A stretch of 64,000 nucleotides of DNA, from contig NC_064676.1 of NCBI RefSeq assembly GCF_023278565.1, positions 5,022,001 through 5,086,000 on the forward strand, read 5' to 3'. This document shows, piece after piece, positions 34,402-46,699 of this stretch. Origin of the DNA: Colletotrichum lupini (taxonomy: Eukaryota > Ascomycota > Sordariomycetes > Glomerellales > Glomerellaceae). Numbering within the stretch: position 1 is the first letter of the stretch; each line of letters begins with the position of its first letter. A program made the position numbers and the translations under genes. A model generated the notes under the pieces. The model saw only the letters and a list, made by a program, of their open reading frames with translations. It did not search any database and was not told where the DNA came from.

Positions 34402-36098
34402 AGTGGTGGTGTCTTGTTTTTTGATACCTCGAGTACGGAGTTGCGCTCTGCAGACGGTCGATGTTGAAGGTGTATAGTCAGTCCAGTGTTGATGTTGGAT
34501 TCGGAGGTTTCAATGTCAACAAACTGCCCCACCAAACACATGATTTGTTTCTCAGTTGGAGAAGGAGCTCTCTCCCCCACCACCTTTGCTTGGCGCACGG
34601 ACCAGCTCATGTTCATCCCCAAAACCTGCAGCTCAGCTGGGCGTCAACTTCCCCTTCCTCCACCTCTGTCACTCGTCAACTCTTCAACAGCTGCTGTGAT
34701 CATCTTAAATCATCGTGGTCCCAGGCACTGCGACGAAGCCACGCATCATTTTGATGAGATTGAGGCTTCAATATCAGGCTGTGACGGCTGAGACCAATGA
34801 CTCCACCAAAGCTCAAGGCATCTCCTCGTTGGACGGCAGTACGAATACAAACAACGCTGATGGAAGATTTACAAGAGCAACTGCGTCAAATCTGACAGCC
34901 AAGCCTCTATATGTCTCTCCCAGGCTTGAATCACTCGACGGACGAGGAAGTCAGAAGCCAATTCACCTCAACTTTTGGTGATGCATAGCTGCACGCGGTA
35001 GAACCCGAACCACTCAGCTCGGTGTCTACCAGATCGACACCCAGCCACTCACTTCCCCAAGACGAACGGTCAGAGCTTGGACATTATTCACGAGGCAATC
35101 ATTCCGTACCAAGCACAATCAGATTTCAAGGCTGCCTGTTGCCTCGCCGGGTGAGGATCGCAATAAGCGGCTTGGACCCTCGAGGATGTGACTCTGTCGG
35201 GCTGAACGTGCCGATTAGCTGGGCACGTAACGTCAGAAATGACGACAGATGGACGCTCTCATTGGGTCCTATGCGCGTCTGCTGGCTTTCCTTCAAAGGC
35301 TGTTGGCGCATGTGGTGCACTCTTGCTACGGCAGCCTGTAAGACGCCCACATGCAACTCAAACAGCCCCGACAACGCAAGGCATAGTTGCTTTCTCTGAC
35401 TTCTTGTCATCTTCTGTTCGCAACTTTATCGGTGTAACCGTCAGTGGCATCTACTTGTGGACTCTGTCAACATCTCAGAGCCTTGCATGGTACTTTACCA
35501 GAGGCATGCTTTCGATCTCTTGGTGCACAGCCTGGATCTGACTGCATCTCGCTCTCGCGCATCGCATCTTCGCTTATTCGCACCCCATCTCAGCCCCCAA
35601 AAACACACCAGACATTGTCAATCTGTAAGGCAACATGGAGGGCAGGCAGCGGGGTGGCGCCCTAGCCGCTGCGACCGACCCCCCTAATTGGCGAGTGCCC
35701 CCTGGTCGAGTGACCAGCCAAGATGGAAGATGGGCGCCGTCGTCTATCCCGGCCCGCGTTCAGGCCAACTCAGCCCTGCCTGCACCTTGTGTCTGCTGTG
35801 TCTCTACTTCTTTTCTGGAGCAGAAAAATGTCTTACCTCTTCGCCATGAAATGCTAACGACCGCTACGAGGGGAACTAGGATCTCTAGTTTGTGGTTGGA
35901 AGTTTGTTCGTTTGTCTGACCGGCGCCGCCCTCCATCCCCATCTGCTTCCCCACGATATAATGCCGCGTGAGCACCCACCGTCCGTCTCCCGCTGGTCAC
36001 TTGACCACATTCCTTTCCTGTCATCACCCTCTCTGTCATTTTCACTTTCGCCATCTGGCTATTCTTGGCTCTATATCGTCCTAGCCATACCCGTCATC
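34402..36098. other. Long intergenic region (1.7 kb)
   Basis: Head-to-head spacer between SPC34 (-) and the membrane hydrolase-like gene (+). Several short open frames exist, none with ATG, motif and splice support together. The last 200 bases are pyrimidine-rich. An in-frame ATG at 35961 would extend the next gene by 46 residues. Confidence 0.45.
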
Positions 36099-37894
36099 AT
36101 GGCCGCCGGCCTCTTCTCCATCCCAGGTTTGGGCGACAGGTTCGCGGTGCGGTATCGATCACGACAACAGAAACGAGCAGAGCTGCATAAACAGAGGATG
36201 GGTTCGACACAGTTTCTCGGCTCCCAGGTGGGAGGCAGCTCCGTCATCAGCTATTCTTACACCGATTTTCCCTGGAAGCTGCTCGCATGGGATATTTACT
36301 ACTTTTTCCAGTACATCTGGGCTCTTCCCTGGATCGTATGGCCTATTACCCCAGCCGATTCGGGGGACCTCGATGAGTTGGCTTTCACAAGGCAAAACCT
36401 CTTTTGCGTGGGAATGCATCTTTTCCTGTGCGTTTTGCAAATTGGCTTCATCTTGGCTTTGCCGTTTGCCGTCTTATTGCCTATTTGGATCGCCGGCCTC
36501 GCCTTCGGCGCCTTCTTCGCCGTCAACTATCTGCTCTGCCTGTTGCTGAATGGGCCAACCCTCACCTACACCTCGGATCCCAAGTACGCACCTGAGCTAC
36601 CAGAGCACGCTCACGAGAAATGGATCTTTTTGAACGGAGTTGCCGTCGGGTAAGTTGTTATCGACTCTCACTTCGTGTTCCCAGTGCATTTCAATATGCA
36701 TCTATGAGGAACTAGATGGGGGCATAACAGACTGACTAACACGCATCAGGGACCACTGGATGAAGAACAATCTAAACAGACTCGCTCTCACCTTCAAGCG
36801 GCCAATCCTCGGTATCCATAACCAGACCTCGGGAATCCTCTTTGATGTTGTCGAATGTCTCATCCAACGAAACTTGGGGTACGCGACCTACGATGTGCGA
36901 ATGTGCTATCGAATTGTCAAGGAAACGCTCTACAACCCACAATACTCCAAGGTGGTCTTCGTCTTGCATTCGCAGGGTGGCATCGAGGGTGGTCTCGTTC
37001 TTGACTGGCTATTGCAGGAATTGCCACAAGATCTTCTTGCTAAACTCGAGGTAAGTGACATCAGACACTCCGTACAACAACACTTCTAACAATGTCTAGG
37101 TCTACACATTTGGCAATGCCGCGAACCACTTCAACAATCCCCATCGCCATGCAATGTCCCAGGCCCTGGCACAAAACAATCCAGCTGCCATGACTTTGAC
37201 CACGACAAGCATAACCCACGGCGACTTCGTGGACAGCCCCATATCGCCAATCGCCAACAGCGGTCAACAACGTCTCGTCTCGAGTCACAGCACCAGAAGC
37301 CAAAACGAACAAAGCAACCCACGCACGCCCAGCCTCCCCAAAGAGTCGTCCTCCATTTCCTCTCGATCATCGACGGCCGCACTGGACCGCGCTATCGGCC
37401 ACGTCGAGCACTACGCCCACACCACCGACTTTGTCGCCATCTGGGGCGTCTTGCACTTTTGTACCTCCCTCACAGCGGACCACAGCATGCCGCGCTTCAT
37501 CGGGCGGCTCTTCGTAAGGGCCTCGGAGCGCGGTGGGCACCAGTTTTGTCAGCACTACCTCGACGGCATGTTCCCCCTCGCAAAGGACCCTGAGACGGGC
37601 GAGTTTATCGGCGCGGCGGAGGAGAGCGAGTTCATGGAGAGCGAAATCCAGGTCGGACGGCAGGGTGATGCCGGGGCGAACGCGCGCGAGGCGTTTGAGG
37701 TTGCGTATTTGGGGCGCGATGTCAACAATGAGGTTGAGTTCCATGGGGAACACGTCAAGGGACGGCATAGGAAGAAGACGGTCAAGGTGAAGGATCTTTC
37801 GAGATTGTGGCTGTACCGGAATGGACGCAGTCCGCCCGAGACGCCGCCTTACTTGTATACGGAAAATGGGATTGTGAGGAACGCGACTTTGTAG
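36099..37894 (+). CDS. Membrane-anchored alpha/beta-hydrolase-like protein
   Basis: Exons 36099-36649, 36750-37050 and 37100-37894 give 548 residues. ATG 36099 (ATCATGGCC) has the best context; ATG 35961 is in frame but weaker. Two or more hydrophobic helices lie near residues 100-150 (FCVGMHLFLCVLQIGFILAL, then ILPIWIAGLAFGAFFAVNYLLCLLL-like sequence). A hydrolase-type core follows: KRPILGIHNQTSGILFDVV, then VVFVLHSQGGIEGGLVLDWL with a candidate nucleophile Ser near 258, then VYTFGNAANHF. A Ser-rich insert precedes HVEHYAHTTDFVAIWGVL, whose His and Asp could complete a triad. This resembles DUF676-type lipase-fold proteins, common in filamentous fungi. Activity is inferred, not known. Confidence 0.8.
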
Positions 37895-40800
37895 ATTGGT
37901 ATTTGGTGGTTGTGTTTTGGTTTGTGTAGGTGGTTCTATAGAATGATACCCTCTAGTTGTTATTGCGCACGTTTGGCTCGTTCATTATATAACGCCGATT
38001 ATTGGAGATGGTATCAGTTTCCGTGTATGACTTACATGGTTCGGCGCTCCTAGTTGTGTACGGGTTGTCGTCAGGAAGTTGTGCTGATAGAGTCATATAC
38101 TATCCGGCAAAAGAACTCGGTCCTGCTGGCGTTGAGGCTGCGTTTGATATACCCATGCACATCACGACAGATGTCACGGAGGGAAGGAAGGAGAGAGAGC
38201 ATGAAGATTAAAAAGCAAAAAAACAACAATGGGACGACCGATCGAGGATTCGAACTTGGATCCCGAAATAGACAGGAGTCTTCACTGCCTAACCGGGACC
38301 TCTGCAGCTCGAATTTGACCCCTCGACCATACGGCCCAGGTACTTGTTGTTGAGGACTTGGTGATGATTCATTGGATATGGAGCCTCGTGGGCGGTCTGG
38401 GTTGCTTTCTGGGAAGGTGCCGCGGGAATTATTGAAAGGTATGGACGCCACACTGGCACCTGCCTTATATAGGTGCCGAAATATCTACTACCACATCTTT
38501 TGTCTTATTTATTTATTTGTAACAGGTGTTGGATTATAGAGAGAGCTCTGTGAGGGTATATAAGGACGGGCAATGCGCCAGAGACCTATGATGGAGGCAG
38601 GGCATCACGATCACCGGAGATTCCGGTGCTATCGTAGGGCTGTAATCTGAGATCTGGAACCGAGCCATTCCGTTCTGCTTGAGTTTTTGCATTTCTCTAA
38701 GCTATGTCTGATAGTTTTAAGTGAAGAGGGGGAAGACATTCCATCCGAGGATCTTGGTCCCTGGCTCGTGAGTATTCAGCATTGTATACCTATGACCAGA
38801 ACGAGCAAGGATTGCCAAGATTGGCTGCGTGGTGTGCTTTGTGAATTTGGGCCGTAGGACACTGTAGTGTTGTTGTGCTGAAGACCGCAGGAAACCAGTG
38901 CGGAGTTGGTACTCAACTATCACAACGCCTGCTCGCTATGATGCGTGGCGAGGGAAGGACAAGAGAAACCTCTCACTGGACTTTAATATATAAGTGCATG
39001 ATAGACTGCCAACTTTAGGAGCTGCACGGTGAAATTCGCCTTGACAAACCAGCCTCGCGGGGTATCAGCACGGCAGAATCAAGGCAGAAAAACAAGGACT
39101 TATAAACAACCGCCACATGAGATTCAGGGAGAGACTGTGTACATCGTGTACCTTTGTCTTTGCATTTGTGTGGCCGATCTAGCGTATTTCAGGTAAAAGA
39201 TTTTGAAGTGAGAGGTCTATACTCGAGGTATCATATGAGTGATGCGCCAAGGCAAGGTATTGCATCGCAGACATGTAGGCGCGGTAAGATGCAGGGGCCC
39301 AGACGTGCAAGCTGGAGTCAGTGTCGTGGCTTAATGTATCACGATACGCGAAACAGCGCACACGAGGGAGAGGAAGATATGGCGTGCGAGAATTATATTA
39401 ATGAAGTCTTTAAGTTTGAGTTGGCAAAGTTGGCGACTTGACTTAGGTATCTCAAGTCCTCCATGTGACACAAGCGACTTCTACCTTTTGTTCTGTAACA
39501 TGCGACATGAATTATCACTTGAGATATGTTTGATTGGCAGAGCCAAATGACAGAAAATAATCTTACACCACTGGGTCGACTTGCTCATAGGTCACACATT
39601 GCGTGAAGCCGATATCGACGATATTGGTGATGTTCCTCTCGGTGAAGAACCCTCACCGAAATGTCAGACGGGCAGCGGGCCGATGAGGATCCATTTTGAG
39701 GTGTGTGTGAGTGGAGCCTACCTTATCGCAATGACTCACCGAGTGGCGGGTAGTGGGTCCGTCTCTCTTTTTTTCGCCTGCAAGCTGCCCGGCTGCGGTC
39801 TTGCCCCTGTCGATGAAATGGGGACCCTGATAAAATCGGCTGGGAGACAATTATGCCAGCAAAAAACACGCATGCCCAACGGGATCCATCCTTCATGTCG
39901 GGACCCATGTCTATCCGAAAGGTATCCGTATGTAAAAAGTAAAATGTTCAAATCAAATTGCTTGGGCTTGACATGTGTCCGGCCGTGAAACTCAGCCTTG
40001 TTCGGTTTTCTGTTTCCGCTTGGACGACATTCTCGAATCATTTCAGGTATTCTCCCCCCTTACTTAAGCAGTGGCATGACACTCGTCCGTCATTCATATT
40101 GCTCACTTCCGTGTAATAGCGGATGAATGGACTAGGGACACCGCCTCATTGTGAGTAAGATACGCCAGAGCTATTTTGATCGAATGCGCAAAAAGCAGGG
40201 CGGCTCACGCAATGGTTGTTGTGGCGCGCGTCCCGAGAGAGAAAATGTTTCCTCCCAACAAATGGACAACAAATAATGGATCCATGTCCGAAGCTACCTG
40301 CTTCATAAGGTAATGAAGATAAGTCACGGTGAAGAAGCTGCCGTAAGCTAAACCAGTAAAGCTATCCAAGACCGGAAAGCAGGGGACCTAGGCATATCTT
40401 AGCTTGGCTAAGAACGGGAAGAGAAAAAAAACTGTCAAGAATAGGTCCGCATGCCTCAGCCCTGGCATCTGGTTCGCGGCTCGCGCCATCTTGAAATCTT
40501 GTCAATCATTTCATTATCGGGCCGCCGAAAATTGACGCAAGCCGCTCCCTGCGCCTTCGGAATACCCACCGATTCCACACACCTGTTTGTTTTACGCTTG
40601 GGAGGGGCCCATCAGAGCGGCAAAGGAGGGTCAAAGGACTCGAGGAGGCAGCTTGTGGTCCAGAACGGTGTGTGCGGGTCCCATAATAAAAACTGGAAAT
40701 AACCCGAGCCGATCTCGAATTCGTTTCGCCATCTCTGCGGCGCCGCGCATTTTCTGCCCTACGCGCCTCCCTATCAAGGGTCTAACGCCTATCTACGGAG

Positions 40801-41023
40801 TCCTCAGGCGTCCTCTTTTTTGATAAGTGACTCGAGGGCGAGAAATTTATTTTCATACAAAGGGGATGGGTCTTTCCTCATCTTTCTCACCTGCCGATTA
40901 GCAAACATCCAACTAGGAATTGTTTACCCCCCAACCTTTGGAGCTTCCTCGAAGGCTCCTCACATCATCATCAACAGCAACAACATCAACACCGCCAAAA
41001 GGCATTATACACACCACCAAGCC
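37895..41023. other. Gene-poor region (3.1 kb)
   Basis: No protein-coding gene is supported. A tRNA-like element on the minus strand at 38232-38338 is listed separately. Frames such as 39154-39441 and 39581-39988 lack ATG context, motifs or introns. About 40,930-41,020 is the leader of the small gene at 41024. Confidence 0.45.
38232..38338 (-). tRNA. tRNA-like Pol III element, probably degenerate
   Basis: On the minus strand an A-box-like word (TGGTCGAGGGG) is followed about 70 bases later by a B-box (GTTCGAATC), and then by a run of seven T downstream, the normal Pol III terminator. The D-arm resembles class II tRNAs (Leu/Ser). However, the T-stem has two mismatches and the acceptor stem pairs only about five of seven positions, and I could not place an anticodon loop. 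It may be a decayed tRNA, an intron-containing tRNA that I fold wrongly, or a tRNA-derived SINE. Confidence 0.35.
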
Positions 41024-41317
41024 ATGCAGTCGGTCCACATCAAGCACGGCTCAATCCGACAGGGCAAGTTTGACATTTACTGGAGCAAGGACAATGAGTG
41101 GGCCATCATCGACGAGGAGGAGGAGGAGAACGAGCGCAGGCTGAAGGAGCTTCATCGCCTGAGCACGCGATACTGGAGCGCTGGTCTCTTGGTTGTCCTA
41201 GTACCCGCTATGTGCGGTCTACTTTGGTGCTGCCGGTAAGCAATTTTGTCTTTCACCTCACTTATCTTGAGATCTCGCTCACTAACACCTCACCTCAGAT
41301 TCAGAAGACGCCTCTAA
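41024..41317 (+). CDS. Small single-pass membrane protein, 76 aa
   Basis: Exons 41024-41235 and 41299-41317 join in frame; the second exon adds only six residues. The protein begins MQSVHIKHGSIRQGKFDIYW, has an acidic heptad-like helix (EEEEENERRLKELHRL), one transmembrane segment (WSAGLLVVLVPAMCGLLWCC) and a basic tail (RFRRRL). This is a tail-anchored or type II topology with positive residues at the end. No family is recognised. The donor (GTAAGC) and the acceptor (CTCAG) are good, and a long leader with many ATC/AAC repeats precedes it. Moderate confidence because of its size. Confidence 0.6.
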
Positions 41318-41508
41318 AAAGTATCGCGAGCTTTCAACACTCCACTCAACTCTTATGATTGAATCTCTTCAATCGAATTATGGCTATCCTTCGGGCATGT
41401 CACGCCCTTCAGTAGAAGTTCTCTTTTGAACCGACTGGAGCGAAATGAGCGACGCCGTCGACCCCAAAGACCAACGTCGCCATGCGTTCGTCTTGACGCC
41501 GAAAGCTC

Positions 41509-42054
41509 TCATTTCTCTTCCGATTCTTCACTCATCGAACCACCTCGTTCACCTACCCCCATCAACCTCTCATCAAATTTCATCTTTCCTCTCTTGGCCT
41601 GCGCATTTTCAGCCGCCGCAACACCAGCATCAAGCCCAACATGAGCAACCCCCTTGACAACACCATGCGCCGCTGCGCTCGAAGTCGACCCGCCGGTGCT
41701 CCCCACCAGCACATCAGCACACACCTCGGCCCCCTCGATCGCAACCGCGCCAAATGTCACCCCAAGCGCCATCGGGACCAACACGTCCCCCCTCTTCGTC
41801 TTCACCGCCAGGCCCCTCTCGACGGCATGCCTCTCGAGGATCCGCCGTTTCCTGCGCGCGTTCCGGATGCGTGCCGCGTCGTAGGGGACCATGAGCCAGC
41901 TGAGCCCCGCAGTGACGGCGCCCGCTGCTGTGTGGAGCGCTGTCGCTGTCGAGCTGCTCGCGACCTGGCGGACGTAGTGGGATCGTCTTGCGATGAGAGC
42001 TTCGTCAGACATTTGGCGGCATTTGAGGTCGTATGCTTCTGCGTTGAAGGGCAT
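41509..42054 (-). CDS. Hypothetical protein, 181 aa, two hydrophobic segments
   Basis: Single exon from the ATG at 42054. The N-terminus is polar (MPFNAEAYDLKCRQMSDEAL). One Ala/Gly-rich hydrophobic stretch (HTAAGAVTAGLSWLMVPY) is followed by a very basic RIRNARRKRRILERH, and a second hydrophobic stretch is VLVPMALGVTFGAVAIEGAE. The C-terminus is polar and acidic (SMSEESEEK). The arrangement suggests membrane association or a glycine-zipper-like helix pair, an inference only. No family recognised. Convergent with the small membrane protein at 41024, 191 bp away. Confidence 0.6.
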   Translation of the reverse strand: MPFNAEAYDLKCRQMSDEALIARRSHYVRQVASSSTATALHTAAGAVTAGLSWLMVPYDAARIRNARRKRRILERHAVERGLAVKTKRGDVLVPMALGVTFGAVAIEGAEVCADVLVGSTGGSTSSAAAHGVVKGVAHVGLDAGVAAAENAQAKRGKMKFDERLMGVGERGGSMSEESEEK

Positions 42055-43284
42055 TGTTATTTTCGCTTTGGAGTCTTTGGAAAGCCGTGGGATGCAACTT
42101 GTGCAGGGATGTAAAGGGATTTGGTATGGAATGGGCGGGAATCGAGGCTGAGACTTGGTTGGGCTTATTCCATCTCTCTCAGACCTGGACTGAGAATATG
42201 GTCCTTCGGGAAGCACCTGGCAGTTATAACAATATCTCCAGCTATGGAGATTATAATCGACCTACCGTCACAAGCATTCAGACGACGATGGCGCAAGCAG
42301 GCAGAACTAAACAGAACGCATATATTGCACAGAAAGAATAGAATCAAGACCGCAGCAGCTCGCACAGATGTGGCTGGCGGAACCTTGAGCTTATCAGACC
42401 ATACAATCTTCTCTCAGTTGTCAGTCGGAGAAGATAAGTCCGGCCCCGCCAATACCCAATTTCTATGTCTAGTCCGACCCCGAAAGGAGGGGGGGGGGGA
42501 CGGGGCCGGTTCTTTCGGGCCCCGGGATGGGGGTGGGGATCAGTGCGCCGGTCGCCCCCGGTGTGGCGGAAATGTGCTCCCGACGAACATAACATTGGAC
42601 GGACTGGGGCTGCGGCTGCGGGGGTCAGATTTCTCCGGCAGTACTGGAAGAGGCGGCGAAATGAGACTGATTAAATCTGGAAAGCTTCCGCTGTGAAAGA
42701 AGAAGTTTGCTACAGGCCAGCAGTCAGGAAGCTGAATGGACCTAGTGATTTGGTGGGTTGGTTCGATTTCCCATTGAACGTGTCCATTTAGCTTTGCGAT
42801 TGCTGGCCCGTAGTACACTTGATTGTTTATAGCGGAAGCACTATTTGACTTCATGTGACGGCATCGGGCCTTTTTTCCTTAGGCGGAGTTTCGGAGTCCG
42901 GCTGCTTGAGGTTGATCTGCTGGCGGCCCGGCGCGGCCGTGGATATCAGATGGCCCAAGCAAGATTCTCAGGTACGGTTGCTTGTCGTCTGAAGTCGCGG
43001 GCGAGTGAAGGAAGGGTATGCTCAAATGAGAGCCGCATTCGCAGCACCGTTTTCACGATATTAGGAAAGCAAACGAAGTAATGAAGATAATGAGTAATGA
43101 GGTCTTCTCGCATTATTAGATCTTAACATTATGAGGTCATGAGCATCGTGAAAAAATCCATCCTCCCCTTTCCATACCATGGGCCTTCCATGGCCTGATG
43201 TTCCGTTATTTCCCATCCGATGCTGTACAATGACCCCAAATTCCCGGGATCCGATTCCGTCGTGGTCCCGCCACGAACGCCTCT
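42055..43284. other. Intergenic region with G-rich tract
   Basis: No gene supported. Head of the 181-residue gene at the left and tail of the next gene at the right. The G-rich tract 42489-42538 is listed separately. A purine-rich AT stretch is at about 43,075-43,160. Confidence 0.45.
42489..42538 (+). repeat. G-rich tract, possible G-quadruplex
   Basis: Eleven consecutive G at 42489-42499, then GGGG, GGG, GGG, GGGGG and GGGG runs within 50 bases, enough for a four-tract quadruplex on the + strand. It lies 435 bp upstream of the minus gene starting at 42054, within its possible promoter. Confidence 0.7.
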
Positions 43285-44499
43285 TTAAGCTTTCAACTCG
43301 GTATCCCGCCGGTACGTCCACGAGTGGGCGTCAGAGTACACGGGCTTATACCCCAACACGCCCTCGACCAGAGAAAGAATGATGGTGGGCGTGAGGATGA
43401 AGGCGCCGCCGTACTTGTGCTCCGAGACGAGTACCAGGCGGTCGATGCTCGCGCCCATGCCGAAGGCGCACTGGTGCAGCTTGACCTCGACGGCGGGAGG
43501 CTGCGTTTCGTTTGTCAGTGACTGCAATGTCTTTCTTGTGTGTGATTAAGTCTCGAGAGAGAGGTTCCTACCTTGCTGCTGATCTGGTGATTCGTCCTCC
43601 TCCACTTCTTGAAGTAGTCCGCCAGAAACTTGAGCGTCGCGCTGTGGCTCCCCTGGATCTCAATCTCGTGCGCGCCGCGGCTGTACACGATGAGGTGGTA
43701 CGGCGCCTTTTGCAGCAGCTCGTCCGGGCGCGGAAGGGCGTCTGCTTTGGGCATGAAATCTGCCTGCGGTCCGCGCGATGCCGTCGAGCTGATGGAGGCG
43801 CGCTGGCGGAGATGGCCCGTACCGCCGACAGAAAGACGGTTCAGACGGGCGTCCATTTCCAGGTCGGCCCAGTCTTCTGTCGGAGAGGCGGAGTAAGGGG
43901 GCAGCTGCTTGTGGTGGTCGGCGAAGCAGTCCTTGATTTCGGACTTGAAAAGGGGGTGGAGGTCCATTGGGGTTATGAGGCGGAGTTTGGGGAGGGTGAT
44001 GAGAAAACCTCCTTTGTCGTCGGACCATGCTGTTGAGGCGTGTTCATCGCTGGCGACCTGTTTGCGTGTTTAACTTTCACGTTTCTTACGAGTACAAGAC
44101 AATAGGGGTCACTCACTTCGACAAAGAGTCGCAACCTCGACCAAGTGAGTCTCAGCTTGTCCAGGAGAGTGTTGGTCCACTCCTCATTCTTCTCGTCCTC
44201 GAGAAGCTCCGTCGCGGCGCGGCACCATGCTTCGACGGTGCCGGCGACGGCGGCGACGAAGTCGGTCCTGTCTGCGTACTCTGCGTCGAGCTGGGTGAGG
44301 AGGATCTGCCAGTCCGGGTTGACATCTATTTCGAGGCCGAGGACGTCTCGGAGAGCCTTGAGGGCTTGCTGGAGGTAGCTGTCTTCCTTGGTCCAGTGGT
44401 CACGGATTGCAACCTTTACTTTGAGGGGTCTGAGTTATGTTAGTCGTTGATAGGCATGATGCGAGGCTCCGTTATGAAAGGAACTTACAGAGTTGTCAT
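43285..44499 (-). CDS. Hypothetical protein, 341 aa, four exons
   Basis: Exons 44489-44499, 44117-44429, 43572-44057 and 43285-43500 join in frame. The first exon is only 11 bases (MTT plus two bases); the second starts PLKVKVAIRDHWTKEDSYL. The protein is rich in charged helices at the start (EEWTNTLLDKLRLTWSRL), has a Ser-rich linker (RQRASISSTASRG), then a beta-rich C-terminal part (APYHLIVYSRGAHEIEIQG, VKLHQCAFGMGASIDRLVLV, GGAFILTPTIILSLVEG). I do not recognise the family. The quality of all three introns (59, 59, 71 nt) makes the model reliable. No signal peptide or membrane helix. Confidence 0.78.
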
Positions 44500-46699
44500 G
44501 CCAGGCGTGAATATGTTTTGGGCAGTGAGTTTCTTGGTGTTTGGATCTGAGTATCAGATGAATGAGATGATGGTGATGATGATGAGAAACAAGAGATCTC
44601 TCTTTCCTCCTTCCCGCACTTATAAGGGGAGTCATCCGGTGGTTGATATTCACCTTCCCAAGCAGCAGGAGTGGAGCCGCGATGCAGCTAGACGCATCAG
44701 TCGATAATCCACCCTGGCCACTTGGACACACTTTCGTGACACTTCTGCCTCCCCCCCGGCGCCGCCAAGATCGGGCGCCAAGAGGTGCCCGGCAGGACGG
44801 TGGCATGCAGCTGGGCATGTGGCGTCACACCCATCCCAGGCCGCGCAAAAAGGCAACAAGGGGGGAGGCGGAGTACGTTTTCCACGTCAATCATGCCATA
44901 TGGGACTTATGGAAAAAGAAGAAATGAAATGAAAATGACACAATACACGTGTACGGTGTAGTCGGCGGGGGTTGGAACTTGTTGATCTGGGTTTCGAGAG
45001 AATACGACGTTGCGGAAACCTTGGCTGGGTAAAGTGCGTTCCTGTAAGCTCCGAAAAGAGAAGAGAAAACCAAGCACTGCATCTTTACACCTCATAGCTT
45101 ACGGGCGGTACGGAGCCCTTCGTTACGGAGTCCACTAACAAACTATCCCTACCTCTACTACGCAGCAATTAAACCCAGGCTACCGCTGAACGGTGCAGTT
45201 AGTCTGGTCCGGGGCACGGCGGCTGGATCTGCAATGGGTGGGACGCATCAGGTCAGATGATGAGCTGATGGTTCAGCGCGGGTCCCCAGAAGCGGCCACC
45301 CGCGTGAACATGCCACAGCCCAGCGGTTCCATCGGCCGGCCGGCACGCCGCGCAAACACACACAACCCATCAATGACCCATCAATCCAAGTGACAACAAG
45401 CAGAGTTTAGTATGGAGCATCCGTACTTTGTACACATCTGAGCCTCTCAGGGGGGCGTTAGGTTAGGTGTCAATGACCAAGGCACGTGCCGGGTTGCAGC
45501 TGTCCTCTTAACACGACATCCCTGCGATTAAGAGTCTCGACTTTCCAGGTTGTCGACAACTCATCTACGGTCAGACTCATACAGACGGTGAGGGAAGGAA
45601 AAGGAACACCAAGACCGGGGAAGGAGACAACAATAGCACCACGGTGTCACGGCCAACGGTCCGGTCCGAAGAAAAATGTTCGGAGACAGACGGACGGATT
45701 ACCAGGGATGATGATGTCACTCGTGTTCAACCACCTTTGCATCTCATCCTAAAGTAGTGTACTCTGTATGATCTCTCCGGCGCGTTGGCGGCCTCCTTCT
45801 CATCCGACAAGTGTTCCCGCCCGCGCCCGCAGCTCCCGGGTCCGCAGACATAGTTCAACACTTTAATTAAGAGACGGGCGCCGGTTTCGAGTATGTGCCG
45901 CCGCTCCTACGCTGGATTACCAATTTACTCCTCCGTACACTGCCACAGCCCTCATAGTGGCACCCAAAACTCCGCAGTGATGCGTAGATGCAGTGCCGAG
46001 CACCATTTGGTAAGCCGATCGATTATCGATGTTTTACATCCTTACGACTTACGACATGCGAGACTCGTCTCATGGGTAATGGACTCACGGAGGCGCCCGT
46101 TGATCGACATGTCACCCCGCAATTCCCCTCACTGCTCAGCGAACCCATCATTACCATCTTTACCATCTTTAACTACCTTAGGTTACCTTAGGTAAGCTAG
46201 TGTTCCTGAACCCCTGAATGACTGTCTGAACTGTTGCGCGATGCCCCATGATGCGCCACCACCAAAACTCCACGAACCTCACTCACTCATGTCCACAATG
46301 CTCAACATGAGGAGAAAATAAGCGGCGAGGATAGGCAGATGTCAAAGAATAACCTCCACATTCTTTACATTCGTTCGCTGTTTTCTGTCTAGCATCGTCA
46401 GGCTGAATACTTAGTCGCGACTTAAACCCTGTGATTGAGCGCGACTAGTGGCCGTTGGCGGGCCAAGAGTCAATAGTGAGGCTGGTTTCATCCTTCACGA
46501 GGGAGAGCTGAGAAAGGAGGCTCACAACTGAGGGGGAAATGCGAGACACTCGATCCGATGACTCAAGCTAGGCTTCAAGAGCTGAAATAATGGATGAAAG
46601 GATAAAAGGCTTGTATTCAGACGACTTCTCACACTAGATGAAATTGATCTCATCAATCTGAATAGAACTTCACTTTCTTTACTCGTCTGATCAATCACC
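44500..46699. other. Long intergenic region (2.2 kb)
   Basis: No gene supported. Head-to-head spacer between the 341-residue gene (-) and the gene starting at 46700 (+). The word ACCTTAGGT is repeated in tandem at about 46,179-46,196 (CTACCTTAGGTTACCTTAGGTAAG). Short frames at 45193, 45486 and 45893 have no support. Confidence 0.45.
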
